A DNA stretch of 10,729 bases from an uncultured Eubacteriales bacterium. Its GTDB lineage: Bacteria > Bacillota > Clostridia > Oscillospirales > Acutalibacteraceae. The stretch lies in assembly GCA_948815685.1 (NCBI GenBank), contig CAQJOC010000019.1:3605-14333 (forward strand). Direction: 5' to 3'. Position 1 is the first letter of the stretch; each line of letters begins with the position of its first letter. The notes under the pieces are model-generated. The model was given only the letters and a program-made list of their open reading frames with translations, did not search any database and was not told the DNA's origin. Below are positions 1 to 8,166 of this stretch, one piece after another. The position numbers were made by a program, and so were the translations under genes.

Positions 1-3000
1 TATGTCCTCAGGCGTAACACCTAAGGCCTTTGTCGAAGTAAAAAGTGACATGACTTCTTTATCACTCATAGAAACTTCCATAACACTTATTCCGGTGTAA
101 TCTTCCAAATATCTGTATATGGAAGGAACATCATGGCCTAATTCATCCAGTTTACAAATTGTATCGTGTATAGAATGAAAATCAAAATGAGTAGTGATAT
201 TATCCGAATTTTGGTCATTAGCAGGACGTTGGACCGGACAAAAATCATAAATTTCCATGCCTTTAGGGACAACAACCATTCCTCCCGGATGCTGACCCGT
301 AGTCCTTTTGACTCCGGTACAGCCTAAGGCTAATCTGTTTTCTTCTGCTTTGTGAAGCGTTATTCCTTTTTGTTCCGCATATTTTTTTACAAACATTGTT
401 CCGGTTTTTTCCGCAATTGTACCAATTGTTCCGGCTTTGAAAACATTATCTTTTCCAAAAAGAGTTTCCGTATACCTGTGTGCCTCATTTTGATACTCTC
501 CGGAAAAATTTAAATCTATATCCGGAGTTTTATCTCCATCAAATCCCAAAAACGTTTCAAATGGTATGTCATGTCCATCTTTTAAGTAATCTTTCCCACA
601 TTTGGGACATTTTTTGTCCGGTAAATCAAATCCCGAACCATAACTTCCATCCGTTATAAATTCACTGTTTTTGCAGTTTGGGCAAATATAATGCGGGTAT
701 AAAGGATTAACTTCCGATATACCTGATATCGTGGCTACAAACGAGGACCCTACCGAACCTCTGGAACCGACTAAATAACCATGCTTTTCAGAATCCGCAA
801 CAAGTTTTTGTGCTGTCATATATAAAACAGAAAAACCGTGTTTTGTTATTGAACCAAGCTCTTTGTCTATTCTGTCAAAAACTATTTTAGGCAAGGGATC
901 TCCATATTTTTGTTTTGCTCTTTCCCATGTTATACGTACCAAATTTTCTTCCGCATCTTCAATTGATGGAGGATAAACGCCCGGAGGAATCGGCAATACC
1001 TCTTCTATCATATCTGCAATTTTTCTACTGTTTTTTACTACAACTTCATACGCCTTTTCTTCTCCCAAATAGGAAAACTCCTTGAGCATTTCCTTTGTTG
1101 TCCTAAAATACAGAGGTGCTTGCATGTCAAAATCTTTATAACCTTGTCCTGCCATTAAAATTTTTCTGTATTCTGCATCCTGTGGGTCCATAAAATGTAC
1201 GTCACACGTTGCTACCACGGGAATCTCCAGCTCTTCTCCCAGTTTAACAATCGTTTTATTAAACTGCATGAGCTGTTTTTCATCCGTCACTATACCTTCT
1301 CTTATCATAAAATCATTATTACCTAAAGGCTGAATCTCCAAATAATCATAAAATTTGGCAATTTGGATTAAATCATTCCAAGGTTTGCCCGATACTATGG
1401 CTCTGAACAACTCTCCCGATTCACAAGCACTTCCTATCAATAACCCTTTTCTGTATTTTATAAGTTCGCTTTTAGGGATTCGTGGTTTTTTATAAAAATA
1501 TTTTAAATGTGAAAACGAAATGAGCTTATAAAGATTTTTAAGGCCTTCCTTATTTTTTACAAGAATAATTTGATGATGCGATACTCCTTTTTTACAATCG
1601 GAATCCGAAAGTGCGGTATTGATTTGCTGAATATTGTTTATTTTGAGCATAGATAGAAATTTTATGAATATATACGCTAAAGCTTTGGCATCGTCCGAAG
1701 CCCTGTGATGGCGAAATTCGGGAATTTTTAAATATTTTCCCACAGTATCAAGTTTATGATTTTTAATATTTTTTATTAATGCCCTGCTCATCGGAACCGT
1801 ATCTATATAACTAAAATCATAATTTATTTTATTTCGGCTTAAGCAAGCCTTTATGAAAGATATGTCAAATGGTGCGTTATGTGCTACCAAAACCGGAGAA
1901 TCTTTGCAAAATTCCATAAATTTTTCGATGGCTTCCTTTTCGTCAGGTGCATCTGATACCATTGAATCTGTTATTCCTGTGATTTCAGTTATTCTCGGAG
2001 GAATAGGACATTTAGGATTTACAAATGTACAAAAATCATCAAGTATTTCGCGATTTTTTACTCTTATCGCACCAATTTCCGTAATTCTGTCATTTTTCGC
2101 ACTTAGTCCCGTTGTTTCTATATCGAAACAGATAAATTCATCATCTAAGCTATTCTGACTCGGCCCCTTTAATATAGGAATCATATCGTTTACGAAGTAT
2201 GATTCTATTCCATAAATAACCTTTATATCTCCTCCACTTTCTTTGATTTGTTTCGCTGTATTCATCGCATCGGGAAACGCCTGGGCAACACCATGGTCCG
2301 TTATGGCAACAGCCGGATGTCCAAATTCGTATGCCCTCTTTATTAAATCCGAAACCGGAGTTACTCCGTCCATAGATGACATAGCTGTGTGCATATGAAG
2401 TTCCACGCGTTTTTCTTCTGCGTTATCATTTATTTTTATCTTGTTTACCGTGCTGATATTCGAAGGTTTAACTGCTAATTCCCTGTCATATTTATCATAA
2501 AAAACTTCCCCTTTTATTAGCAGACAGTCGCCTTTTTTTATTTTTTTGAGATAAGTACATTTTTCTTTTTTTTCAATAATTTTAATGGTAATGGAACCGG
2601 TATAATCCGTGATATTTAATGCATATATTTCCCTTATATTATCTCTGGTAGCCCTGCAAGTTAATTGGAAAACTTCACCCCATATCACTGCCGTACCTGC
2701 TTCAAGATTTATATTTTTTATTGGATATGGGGCTGATTTTATAGGTTTTCCCAATATTGGCTGAGCTGATGCCAAATCAACACTCGGTAACAAACTATTT
2801 TTTTCCCTAACTTCAATAAAAATTCCATTCCTTTTTTTTACTTCATCTCTCCTACTGTTTTCGCCTTTTTCATTTTTATCTTTTTCATCTTTACTTTTTT
2901 CACCTTTACTTTTCTCACTTTTGGCTTCTTCATTTCCCCCTTCCTTTTTTTCATTTTCTCTTTTTTCATTTTCTTTTTTCCAATCTTCACAATGCCTCTT

Positions 3001-3654
3001 ATAAGATTCACTTTTATATTCCATATTAAGAATTCCAGAAAATGAAACCTCAAATTTTTTACCAAATTCATTAAAAAGTTCTTTTTTTATTTCTTTGTCG
3101 ATTTTTTTTAAAAGAATAATATTGTATCCGCCATGTTTTAACTTTATATCAAGATTTGTTTCAAAAAAATTTACTTCAAAGTCTTTAAAAATAGCTTTAA
3201 GCAAAGGACTTTTAGAAAAAAACTTTTTTAAAAATCTTTTAATTTCCAATATTTCAATATCTTTTATGACATTTGGTATTGGTTTAGAATCGCATATATT
3301 GACTTTAAACCTTTTTAAATTTAATTTTTCAATATCGACTATTCTTTCAAGTTCATTTGCTAAAAAAATTTTTTTGTTTTCTTCTGTTTCCCCTATTTCC
3401 CTTATTTTTTTTTTCTCTTTTTTTTCTTTTATACTTTCATATGTATCTTCACATTGCTTTTCTGTTTCAATTGCCGGGTTAGGTACTTTTTTTAAATCAA
3501 TTTTTGCATAATCTTCTTCAAAAATATTTACATCTATTACCATAGCCCTGTTTTTTTTATCAATATTTATATTTTTTACTAAAACAGAATCTGTAAAAGT
3601 CGGAGGAACCGCTTCAATCAAATAATTTTCAAACAGTTCGCTGAATTTTTTCAT
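1..3654 (-). CDS. polC: DNA polymerase III PolC, Gram-positive type (C-terminus off the window)
   Basis: Replicative DNA polymerase with built-in proofreading, acting in the replisome. The frame is open for 1218 codons from the ATG at 3654 to the left edge; PolC is usually about 1430-1450 residues, so the end is missing. Visible in order: poorly conserved N-terminal region (1-220), Lys/Glu-rich linker (225-275), OB fold (about 305-405), PHP domain first half with LHMHT (H420, H422) and TDHG (452-455), DEDDh exonuclease insertion with FDIETTG (D511, E513), AHNAPFD (D597) and HHRASDD (H650, D655), PHP second half, a four-cysteine zinc site (C991, C994, C1016, C1019), and the polymerase aspartates in DIDLNFSG (D1045, D1047) and KLDELGHD (D1170). 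The 125-residue distance from D1045 to D1170 equals that of the catalytic pair in Geobacillus PolC. The PHP domain starts about 80 residues later than in Bacillus, largely because of the linker. The ATG is the only reasonable start, because the in-frame ispG TGA lies 9 nt upstream. Confidence 0.97.
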   Translation of the reverse strand, partial: MKKFSELFENYLIEAVPPTFTDSVLVKNINIDKKNRAMVIDVNIFEEDYAKIDLKKVPNPAIETEKQCEDTYESIKEKKEKKKIREIGETEENKKIFLANELERIVDIEKLNLKRFKVNICDSKPIPNVIKDIEILEIKRFLKKFFSKSPLLKAIFKDFEVNFFETNLDIKLKHGGYNIILLKKIDKEIKKELFNEFGKKFEVSFSGILNMEYKSESYKRHCEDWKKENEKRENEKKEGGNEEAKSEKSKGEKSKDEKDKNEKGENSRRDEVKKRNGIFIEVREKNSLLPSVDLASAQPILGKPIKSAPYPIKNINLEAGTAVIWGEVFQLTCRATRDNIREIYALNITDYTGSITIKIIEKKEKCTYLKKIKKGDCLLIKGEVFYDKYDRELAVKPSNISTVNKIKINDNAEEKRVELHMHTAMSSMDGVTPVSDLIKRAYEFGHPAVAITDHGVAQAFPDAMNTAKQIKESGGDIKVIYGIESYFVNDMIPILKGPSQNSLDDEFICFDIETTGLSAKNDRITEIGAIRVKNREILDDFCTFVNPKCPIPPRITEITGITDSMVSDAPDEKEAIEKFMEFCKDSPVLVAHNAPFDISFIKACLSRNKINYDFSYIDTVPMSRALIKNIKNHKLDTVGKYLKIPEFRHHRASDDAKALAYIFIKFLSMLKINNIQQINTALSDSDCKKGVSHHQIILVKNKEGLKNLYKLISFSHLKYFYKKPRIPKSELIKYRKGLLIGSACESGELFRAIVSGKPWNDLIQIAKFYDYLEIQPLGNNDFMIREGIVTDEKQLMQFNKTIVKLGEELEIPVVATCDVHFMDPQDAEYRKILMAGQGYKDFDMQAPLYFRTTKEMLKEFSYLGEEKAYEVVVKNSRKIADMIEEVLPIPPGVYPPSIEDAEENLVRITWERAKQKYGDPLPKIVFDRIDKELGSITKHGFSVLYMTAQKLVADSEKHGYLVGSRGSVGSSFVATISGISEVNPLYPHYICPNCKNSEFITDGSYGSGFDLPDKKCPKCGKDYLKDGHDIPFETFLGFDGDKTPDIDLNFSGEYQNEAHRYTETLFGKDNVFKAGTIGTIAEKTGTMFVKKYAEQKGITLHKAEENRLALGCTGVKRTTGQHPGGMVVVPKGMEIYDFCPVQRPANDQNSDNITTHFDFHSIHDTICKLDELGHDVPSIYRYLEDYTGISVMEVSMSDKEVMSLFTSTKALGVTPEDI
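2830..2982 (-). repeat. Low-complexity Lys/Glu-rich insertion coded within polC
   Basis: Codons 225-275 of polC encode almost only Lys, Glu, Asn, Ser, Gly and Asp, with imperfect short units such as SEKSKGEKSKDEKDKNEKGE. The stretch lies between the N-terminal region and the OB fold and is probably a disordered, highly charged linker. The flanking domains stay in the same frame on both sides, so it is a coding insertion and not a frameshift artefact. The family core lacks a comparable segment at this point. Confidence 0.8.
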
Positions 3655-3663
3655 ATTTATGTA

Positions 3664-4752
3664 TCATGCCCCCTGCATTTTGTCAATTCCCTCTTCGCCT
3701 GTTTCCATTTTATTAATTTCTGTTATTAAATTGTCTAAAATTTCTTCTTCAGGTACACACTTTACTTTTTTTCCCTTTTTAAATAGAACACCGACACCAT
3801 TTCCACCACATATTCCAATATCTGCATATGACGCTTCTCCCGGACCATTAACAACGCATCCCATTATTGCAACCTTTAAATTTTTACTGCATCCCCGGAG
3901 CCGCCTCTGTGCTTCATTGGTTAAATTTTCAACATTGATTCTTGTTCTTCCGCATGTAGGACAAGATATAATATCAATCCCTTTTCTAAGCCTTAAAGCT
4001 TTCAAAAGATTTATGCCTGCCTCTACCTCTTTAATAGGATTCGCTGTCAGTGAAATTCTTATGGTATCCCCTATTCCGTCCAGCAAAAGCGAACCTATCC
4101 CTGCCGCAGATTTTAGTAACCCGATTTTTTCTACTCCTGTCTCAGTTATACCAAGATGCAAAGGATAATTACAGGCCTTTGCAATCATTCGATACGCAGA
4201 TACCGTATCTTTAACATTAGATGACTTTGCCGAAATTATTATATTTTTAAAATCAAATTTTTCCAATAATGAAACATTATAAAGTGCACTTTCACACAAA
4301 GCCTCAGGAGTTGCTCCTCCATATTCGGATAAGAATTTTTTCTCCACGGAACCGGAATTAACTCCAATCCGTATGGGAATATTTTTTTGATTACATATAT
4401 CGGCCACTTCTTCGATAGCTTTATCGCTACCTATATTGCCGGGATTTATTCTAATTTTATCAACTCCGGCATTTGCAGCATTTACAGCTAATTTATGATT
4501 AAAATGTATATCCGCCACAATCGGAATATTAACATTTTCCTTAAGTGCATATATAAGATTAACGGATTCCGTATCCGGAACCGAAACTCTTAATATTTCA
4601 CACCCAGCTTTTTCAAGTTCTCTACCTTGTCTTATGTTTTCTTTTAAATCATTTGATTTCGCATTTAACATAGATTGTACAGATATTGGACTATCTCCGC
4701 CAATAAAAATTTTCCCAATCTTAATTTTTTTGGATTTTCTTCTATCTTGCAT
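3664..4752 (-). CDS. ispG: 4-hydroxy-3-methylbut-2-en-1-yl diphosphate synthase (flavodoxin/ferredoxin)
   Basis: Penultimate enzyme of the MEP pathway: it reductively opens methylerythritol cyclodiphosphate to HMBPP using a [4Fe-4S] cluster. The 362-residue product has the N-terminal TIM barrel (GGDSPISVQSML, VADIHFN, KIRINPGNIG) and the C-terminal cluster domain with SCPTCGRT (C264, C267), GCVVNGPGEA (C299, E306) and a final GxGxG segment. The three cysteines and the glutamate match the known cluster ligands of the bacterial two-domain form. It starts 8 nt after the rseP stop; the AAAGGAGA ribosome site is built into the last rseP codons and lies rather far (about 11-13 nt) from the ATG. It is the only gene here ending in TGA, and it lies in the same frame as polC, 9 nt upstream of it. 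Co-transcription with rseP and polC is likely. Confidence 0.97.
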   Translation of the reverse strand: MQDRRKSKKIKIGKIFIGGDSPISVQSMLNAKSNDLKENIRQGRELEKAGCEILRVSVPDTESVNLIYALKENVNIPIVADIHFNHKLAVNAANAGVDKIRINPGNIGSDKAIEEVADICNQKNIPIRIGVNSGSVEKKFLSEYGGATPEALCESALYNVSLLEKFDFKNIIISAKSSNVKDTVSAYRMIAKACNYPLHLGITETGVEKIGLLKSAAGIGSLLLDGIGDTIRISLTANPIKEVEAGINLLKALRLRKGIDIISCPTCGRTRINVENLTNEAQRRLRGCSKNLKVAIMGCVVNGPGEASYADIGICGGNGVGVLFKKGKKVKCVPEEEILDNLITEINKMETGEEGIDKMQGA

Positions 4753-4760
4753 AAGATTGC

Positions 4761-5816
4761 TTATTCTCCTTTAATAAGCTTAATTATATCGCTGTAAGTT
4801 ATGAAAACCATCAATGCTAAAAATAAAAATAAACCTGTAGCATGTATCCATCCTTCATGTTTCGCACTCAAAGACTTCCCAAATATCAATTCAGCAACTA
4901 AAAATACGAGTCTGCCACCATCTAAAGCAGGAAGAGGTAATAAATTAAATATTCCTAAATTTATGGTTATCATAGACATTATCGATAATATATTGTTAAC
5001 TGCAGACAATATGCTTATCTTCAGCCCTTCATTTGTTGCATTTCCGATTGCAGAGGCAATTCCAACCGGTCCCGACATATTATTCAGCTTAAATCGTCCG
5101 GAAACAAGTCCTACAAGACTGCTCCATACAATTCTTACCGTCGAAACCGTATCAATAAATGTATACTTTAAAACGTTTTGTAAATTACGTTCAATTGAAC
5201 TCACATGAAAATCCAACTGTATATGCTTTTTTCCGTTTTTCCCTTCAACCATGTTGAATTTTACATTATTTAATCTCGTAGTCTGACCATCTCTTTTTAC
5301 ATCAATATTAAAATTATCACGTCCATCGGAAGAAAGACTAAAAATTAAGTCATTATACGAATATACTCTATATCCGTTTACAGCGACGATTTCATCTTCA
5401 GGTTGCAATCCATACTGATTTGAAACCGAATCAGTAGCAAAATGCGAAATGCGTGTAGATGCAATTTTCGGTTCTTGACATAAAAGTATGAACATCATAA
5501 CAATTCCCAAAATTATATTCATTACGGCTCCCGCTGCAACAATTATAATTCTTTTCCATGGTTCTTTTTTATTAAAAGAATTTTCGCTTTCACTTTCTTC
5601 TTCACCTTCCATAGCACAAAATCCACCTATGGGGAACAGACGTATTGAATAAAGGGTCTCCCCTTTTTGTACTTTAAATATTTTCGGTCCCATCCCTATT
5701 GCAAATTCATTTACTTTTACACCGGAAAGCTTCGCTGTGAAAAAATGTCCAAACTCATGTACAAATATAACTAAACTGAACAAAAAAACAGCAAACAAAA
5801 TTATAAATATATTCAT
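4761..5816 (-). CDS. rseP: Membrane zinc metalloprotease, site-2 protease family (RseP/RasP)
   Basis: Intramembrane metalloprotease that cuts transmembrane segments, typically of anti-sigma factors and remnant signal peptides, in the cytoplasmic membrane. Numbered from the ATG at 5816 the protein has 351 residues. The first membrane helix carries the zinc motif HEFGH (20-24), followed by EFAIGMGPKIF and RLFPIGGF. A second helix (about 92-112), a single PDZ domain (about 125-205) and the NMSGPVGIA loop come next. NLLPLPALDGGR supplies the third zinc ligand, D299, and a last helix lies near the C-terminus. An in-frame ATG at 5843 would add nine residues (MLIDWMCNF) and overlap dxr by 23 nt. I prefer 5816 because it puts the zinc motif at the usual distance from the N-terminus and starts 4 nt after dxr, but neither start has a clear ribosome site. 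The short periplasmic part with one PDZ is typical of Gram-positive members. Confidence 0.95.
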   Translation of the reverse strand: MNIFIILFAVFLFSLVIFVHEFGHFFTAKLSGVKVNEFAIGMGPKIFKVQKGETLYSIRLFPIGGFCAMEGEEESESENSFNKKEPWKRIIIVAAGAVMNIILGIVMMFILLCQEPKIASTRISHFATDSVSNQYGLQPEDEIVAVNGYRVYSYNDLIFSLSSDGRDNFNIDVKRDGQTTRLNNVKFNMVEGKNGKKHIQLDFHVSSIERNLQNVLKYTFIDTVSTVRIVWSSLVGLVSGRFKLNNMSGPVGIASAIGNATNEGLKISILSAVNNILSIMSMITINLGIFNLLPLPALDGGRLVFLVAELIFGKSLSAKHEGWIHATGLFLFLALMVFITYSDIIKLIKGE

Positions 5817-5820
5817 AAAA

Positions 5821-6969
5821 TTACACATCCAATCGATTAACATATTCTCTGGTTTTTAAGTCACAATCTATTATATCATCTAAACTTAAAGTTTTAAATA
5901 CGGGAATATTTTTGATTGCATCCTCTACTATTTGCCATATATCCAAAAATCTTATTTTTTTATCTAAAAACATACGTACAGCCTCCTCATTTGCCGCATT
6001 TAAAATCACAGGAGCAGTCCCGCCGGTTTTTACGGCACTGCGACATAAGTCCATACATTTTGACAAATATGGTTTAGGTTCAAAAAACGTAAGCGAGAAT
6101 TTAGTCAAATCCAAAAAATTATCCGTAAACGTTTCAGTTCTGTCAGGAAACGTAAGAGCATACTGAATAGGAATTTTCATGTCGGTAATACTCATTTGTG
6201 CAATAATCGAACCATCACAATATTCAACCATTGAATGAACTATGCTTTCCCGATGAATCAAAACTTTTATTTTGTCTTCCGAAATGCCAAATAAACGTAT
6301 CGCTTCTATTATTTCAAGTCCTTTATTCATCATTGTTGCAGAGTCTACCGTATTTTTCGGTCCCATACTCCAATTGGGATGTTTTAAGGTCTGTTCTATG
6401 GTTACATTTTTTAAATCATCTTCAGTCTTATCCCAAAAAGGACCTCCTGAGGCAGTTAAAATTAAATTCTTTATGGATTTTTTCTCTCGACACCCTTGCA
6501 AACACTGAAATATTGCGGAATGTTCACTGTCAACCGGTATGATTTTTACATTTTTATCCCTTGCATAATTCATTACGAGGTCTCCCCCGACAACCAATGT
6601 TTCCTTATTTGCGATTGCAACGTCAATTTTAGATTCAATTGCTTTTAAAGTCGGTTTAAGACCTATCATACCGGTCAATGCATTAAGGACTATATCGCAG
6701 TCTTCAATCGAAGAAATTTGGCATAATCCATCCATTCCACTAAGTATTTTTATCTGCATATCTTTTACATTATTTTTTAACCGTAAAGCTAAAATCTCAT
6801 CAAAAACTACGGCATATTCAGGTTTATACTCTCTTATTTGTTCTTCTAATAATTTAATATTGCTTTTTGCACTAAGTGCTAAAACTTTAACCCCGAGTGC
6901 CTTTGCAACTTGGAGAGTCTGCCTGCCGATTGATCCTGTAGAACCGAGTATTGATAATTTTTTTCTCAA
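5821..6969 (-). CDS. dxr: 1-deoxy-D-xylulose 5-phosphate reductoisomerase
   Basis: First committed step of the MEP pathway, converting DXP to methylerythritol phosphate with NADPH in the cytosol; it is the target of fosmidomycin. The 382-residue product has the NADPH loop GSTGSIG (9-15), ANKE (120-123), metal ligands D147 and E149 in PVDSEHSA and E219 in NKGLEI, the SGGPF flap start (174-178) and the substrate-loop Trp in HPNWSMG (W200). The length is normal and no key residue is missing. The start codon is TTG, chosen because AAGGAG (6979-6984) lies exactly 9 nt upstream and the protein begins directly with the Rossmann strand. Unlike the usual tight order, it is separated from cdsA by 379 nt and has its own candidate promoter. 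It is followed closely by rseP. Confidence 0.97.
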   Translation of the reverse strand: MRKKLSILGSTGSIGRQTLQVAKALGVKVLALSAKSNIKLLEEQIREYKPEYAVVFDEILALRLKNNVKDMQIKILSGMDGLCQISSIEDCDIVLNALTGMIGLKPTLKAIESKIDVAIANKETLVVGGDLVMNYARDKNVKIIPVDSEHSAIFQCLQGCREKKSIKNLILTASGGPFWDKTEDDLKNVTIEQTLKHPNWSMGPKNTVDSATMMNKGLEIIEAIRLFGISEDKIKVLIHRESIVHSMVEYCDGSIIAQMSITDMKIPIQYALTFPDRTETFTDNFLDLTKFSLTFFEPKPYLSKCMDLCRSAVKTGGTAPVILNAANEEAVRMFLDKKIRFLDIWQIVEDAIKNIPVFKTLSLDDIIDCDLKTREYVNRLDV

Positions 6970-6978
6970 AAATACGCA

Positions 6979-6984
6979 CTCCTT
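6979..6984 (-). promoter_or_regulatory. Ribosome binding site deciding the TTG start of dxr
   Basis: AAGGAG on the minus strand, 9 nt before TTG at 6969. No ATG lies at a comparable distance, so this site supports the non-ATG start. Confidence 0.75.
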
Positions 6985-7016
6985 ATTTTAACAAAATTTA
7001 AAATTAAAGATATTTA

Positions 7017-7044
7017 ATTATACAACATTTACCTTAAAAACTAA
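7017..7044 (-). promoter_or_regulatory. Candidate sigma-A promoter for dxr
   Basis: A perfect -10 TATAAT (7022-7017) is preceded, after 16 nt, by a weak -35 TTAGTT (7044-7039). The predicted transcript start near 7010 gives a leader of about 40 nt before the TTG start of dxr. The polypurine (A-rich) tract on the minus strand begins directly upstream of the -35, which is where an UP-type element would sit. The weak -35 and the high AT content limit certainty. Confidence 0.45.
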
Positions 7045-7119
7045 CTTTATTTTTTCTTTTTATTTTTATTTCTTTCTTTTTATTCCTTTCTTTTTCTGCT
7101 TTTCTTTTTTTATTTTTTT
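7045..7119. repeat. Polypyrimidine/polypurine tract
   Basis: Of 75 plus-strand bases, 69 are C or T; the only purines are A at 7049, 7062, 7068, 7082 and 7112 and G at 7098. On the transcribed minus strand it reads as runs of A broken by single G. It lies between the hairpin and the dxr -35. Possible roles are an A-tract/UP element or simple replication drift. Confidence 0.75.
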
Positions 7120-7125
7120 GTGGAT

Positions 7126-7173
7126 AAAATGTCTAATCGGTATTTCCTAATTTAATCTCCGATTAGACATTTT
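7126..7173 (-). terminator. Perfect 15-bp inverted repeat with 18-nt loop, possible terminator after cdsA
   Basis: AAAATGTCTAATCGG (7126-7140) and its exact complement (7159-7173) flank an 18-nt loop. On the minus strand the hairpin is about 175 nt after the cdsA stop, and its 3' arm ends in only four T before ATCC, so it is a weak intrinsic terminator in that direction. On the plus strand it is followed by five T. The perfect arms, the A-run on one side and T-run on the other, and the position before a new promoter fit transcript separation; a small transposable-element remnant is the main alternative. Confidence 0.45.
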
Positions 7174-7348
7174 TGTACAGTTATTTCCAAAATTTTAATT
7201 CTTGGAGGATTGGCAATCTAACCCAACTTTGATTTTGCAGAAAGTCTGGTGAAATATTGGTCTAATTTTTAAATTATTCGACTATAAACCTATACCACAA
7301 ACGCATATGGTTTCGTAATAAAGCTTTAATTTCACATTTTTTAAAACC

Positions 7349-8164
7349 TTATAAAACAGGTAGTAATTTAAGAAACAGGTAAACATATGGGACGACAAAA
7401 ATTACACTGTCAAATCTGTCTAAAACTCCGCCATGACCTGGAATAACATTCCCAAAGTCTTTTATATGGCACGACCTCTTTATAGCTGAAAAACATAAAT
7501 CTCCCAAAGCAGAAATCAGCGAACCGGTAATTCCCATAAAAATCAGTAAAGCATAATTAATTTGATACTTATTGTGAAATTCTAAATTATTAAACATTAC
7601 AGCAATTAAAATTAGAGATAATACGCAAACAAATATCCCACCGATAACACCTTCAATAGTTTTTTTAGGACTTATTTCGGGGCACAACTTCTTTTTACCA
7701 AGATATTTTCCGCAAAAATATGCACCTGTATCAGAAGTCCATGCAGTTGCCAAAGCAAGCAAAGCATAAAAACTACCTATTTTTTCATCCAAATTTCTCA
7801 GCTCAATAATTTTATTAAGTGATACGGTAACAAGCAGTGATAACATATAAACAAGGGCTATATTTTCAATTTTAAATTTCGAATTAAATACCATAATACC
7901 CAGCATCGCTATTGTGTAAAAATATAAACAGATTTGCCATACCATACAATAGCCCAGAATCGGAAGTATCATAACAAAAATTATGGTTGGAATTGTAATA
8001 TAAGCGACTTTTGCAATTCCCATCGCATTAAATATCTCAACCATTGAAAGTGCCGCAATCAATGCCACTAAAAAATTTATCAGGAACAAAAATCCTTTAT
8101 CGAGAAGAAGAACAGCAACAACAAAAATTGCTCCGCTGACTCCGGAAATTACTCTCGGTGACAT
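7349..8164 (-). CDS. cdsA: Phosphatidate cytidylyltransferase (CDP-diacylglycerol synthase)
   Basis: Integral membrane enzyme making CDP-diacylglycerol from phosphatidic acid and CTP, the entry point to phosphatidylglycerol and related lipids. The 271-residue protein is strongly hydrophobic with about eight membrane segments. Family signs are SDTGAYF (144-150), ISPKKTIEG (164-172), GDLCFSAIKR (221-230) and the C-terminal signature KDFGNVIPGHGGVLDRFDS (235-253) with D236, H244, D249 and D252. It starts 2 nt after the uppS stop. Its ribosome site GGAGGT is formed by the last codons of uppS, 8 nt before the ATG, so the two are probably translationally coupled. After the stop comes a long non-coding block, so the upstream transcript may end here. 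Confidence 0.97.
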   Translation of the reverse strand: MSPRVISGVSGAIFVVAVLLLDKGFLFLINFLVALIAALSMVEIFNAMGIAKVAYITIPTIIFVMILPILGYCMVWQICLYFYTIAMLGIMVFNSKFKIENIALVYMLSLLVTVSLNKIIELRNLDEKIGSFYALLALATAWTSDTGAYFCGKYLGKKKLCPEISPKKTIEGVIGGIFVCVLSLILIAVMFNNLEFHNKYQINYALLIFMGITGSLISALGDLCFSAIKRSCHIKDFGNVIPGHGGVLDRFDSVIFVVPYVYLFLKLLPVL

Positions 8165-8166
8165 TT

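Larger units (their letters stand above)
6970..7348. other. 379-base non-coding block between cdsA and dxr
   Basis: No convincing gene is visible on either strand. From the dxr side it holds the dxr ribosome site and candidate promoter, a 75-base pyrimidine-rich tract (7045-7119), a perfect 15-bp hairpin (7126-7173), and about 175 bases (7174-7348) of less AT-extreme sequence without recognisable structure. In related clusters cdsA and dxr are usually nearly contiguous, so the block may be inserted or decayed sequence; that is inference. Confidence 0.7.

Noticed and set aside
1853..2158. Plus-strand frame of 101 codons
   Set aside because: Antisense shadow of the PolC exonuclease domain.
2838..3071. 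Lysine-rich 77-residue frame on the minus strand
   Set aside because: It is an out-of-phase reading of the polC low-complexity region on the same strand; the polC frame is continuous from start to window edge with all domains in phase.
3659..4168. Open frame of 169 codons on the plus strand
   Set aside because: Antisense to ispG, whose product has intact cluster-binding motifs; there is no ribosome site or recognisable domain.
3655..4760. Absence of proS between rseP and polC, with ispG instead
   Set aside because: Differs from Bacillus but is a common arrangement in Clostridia, so not novel.
7174..7348. Short stop-free stretches on both strands that might be a decayed transposase or small protein
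   Set aside because: None exceeds about 30 codons, none has a start with a ribosome site, and I recognise no family; chance explains them.
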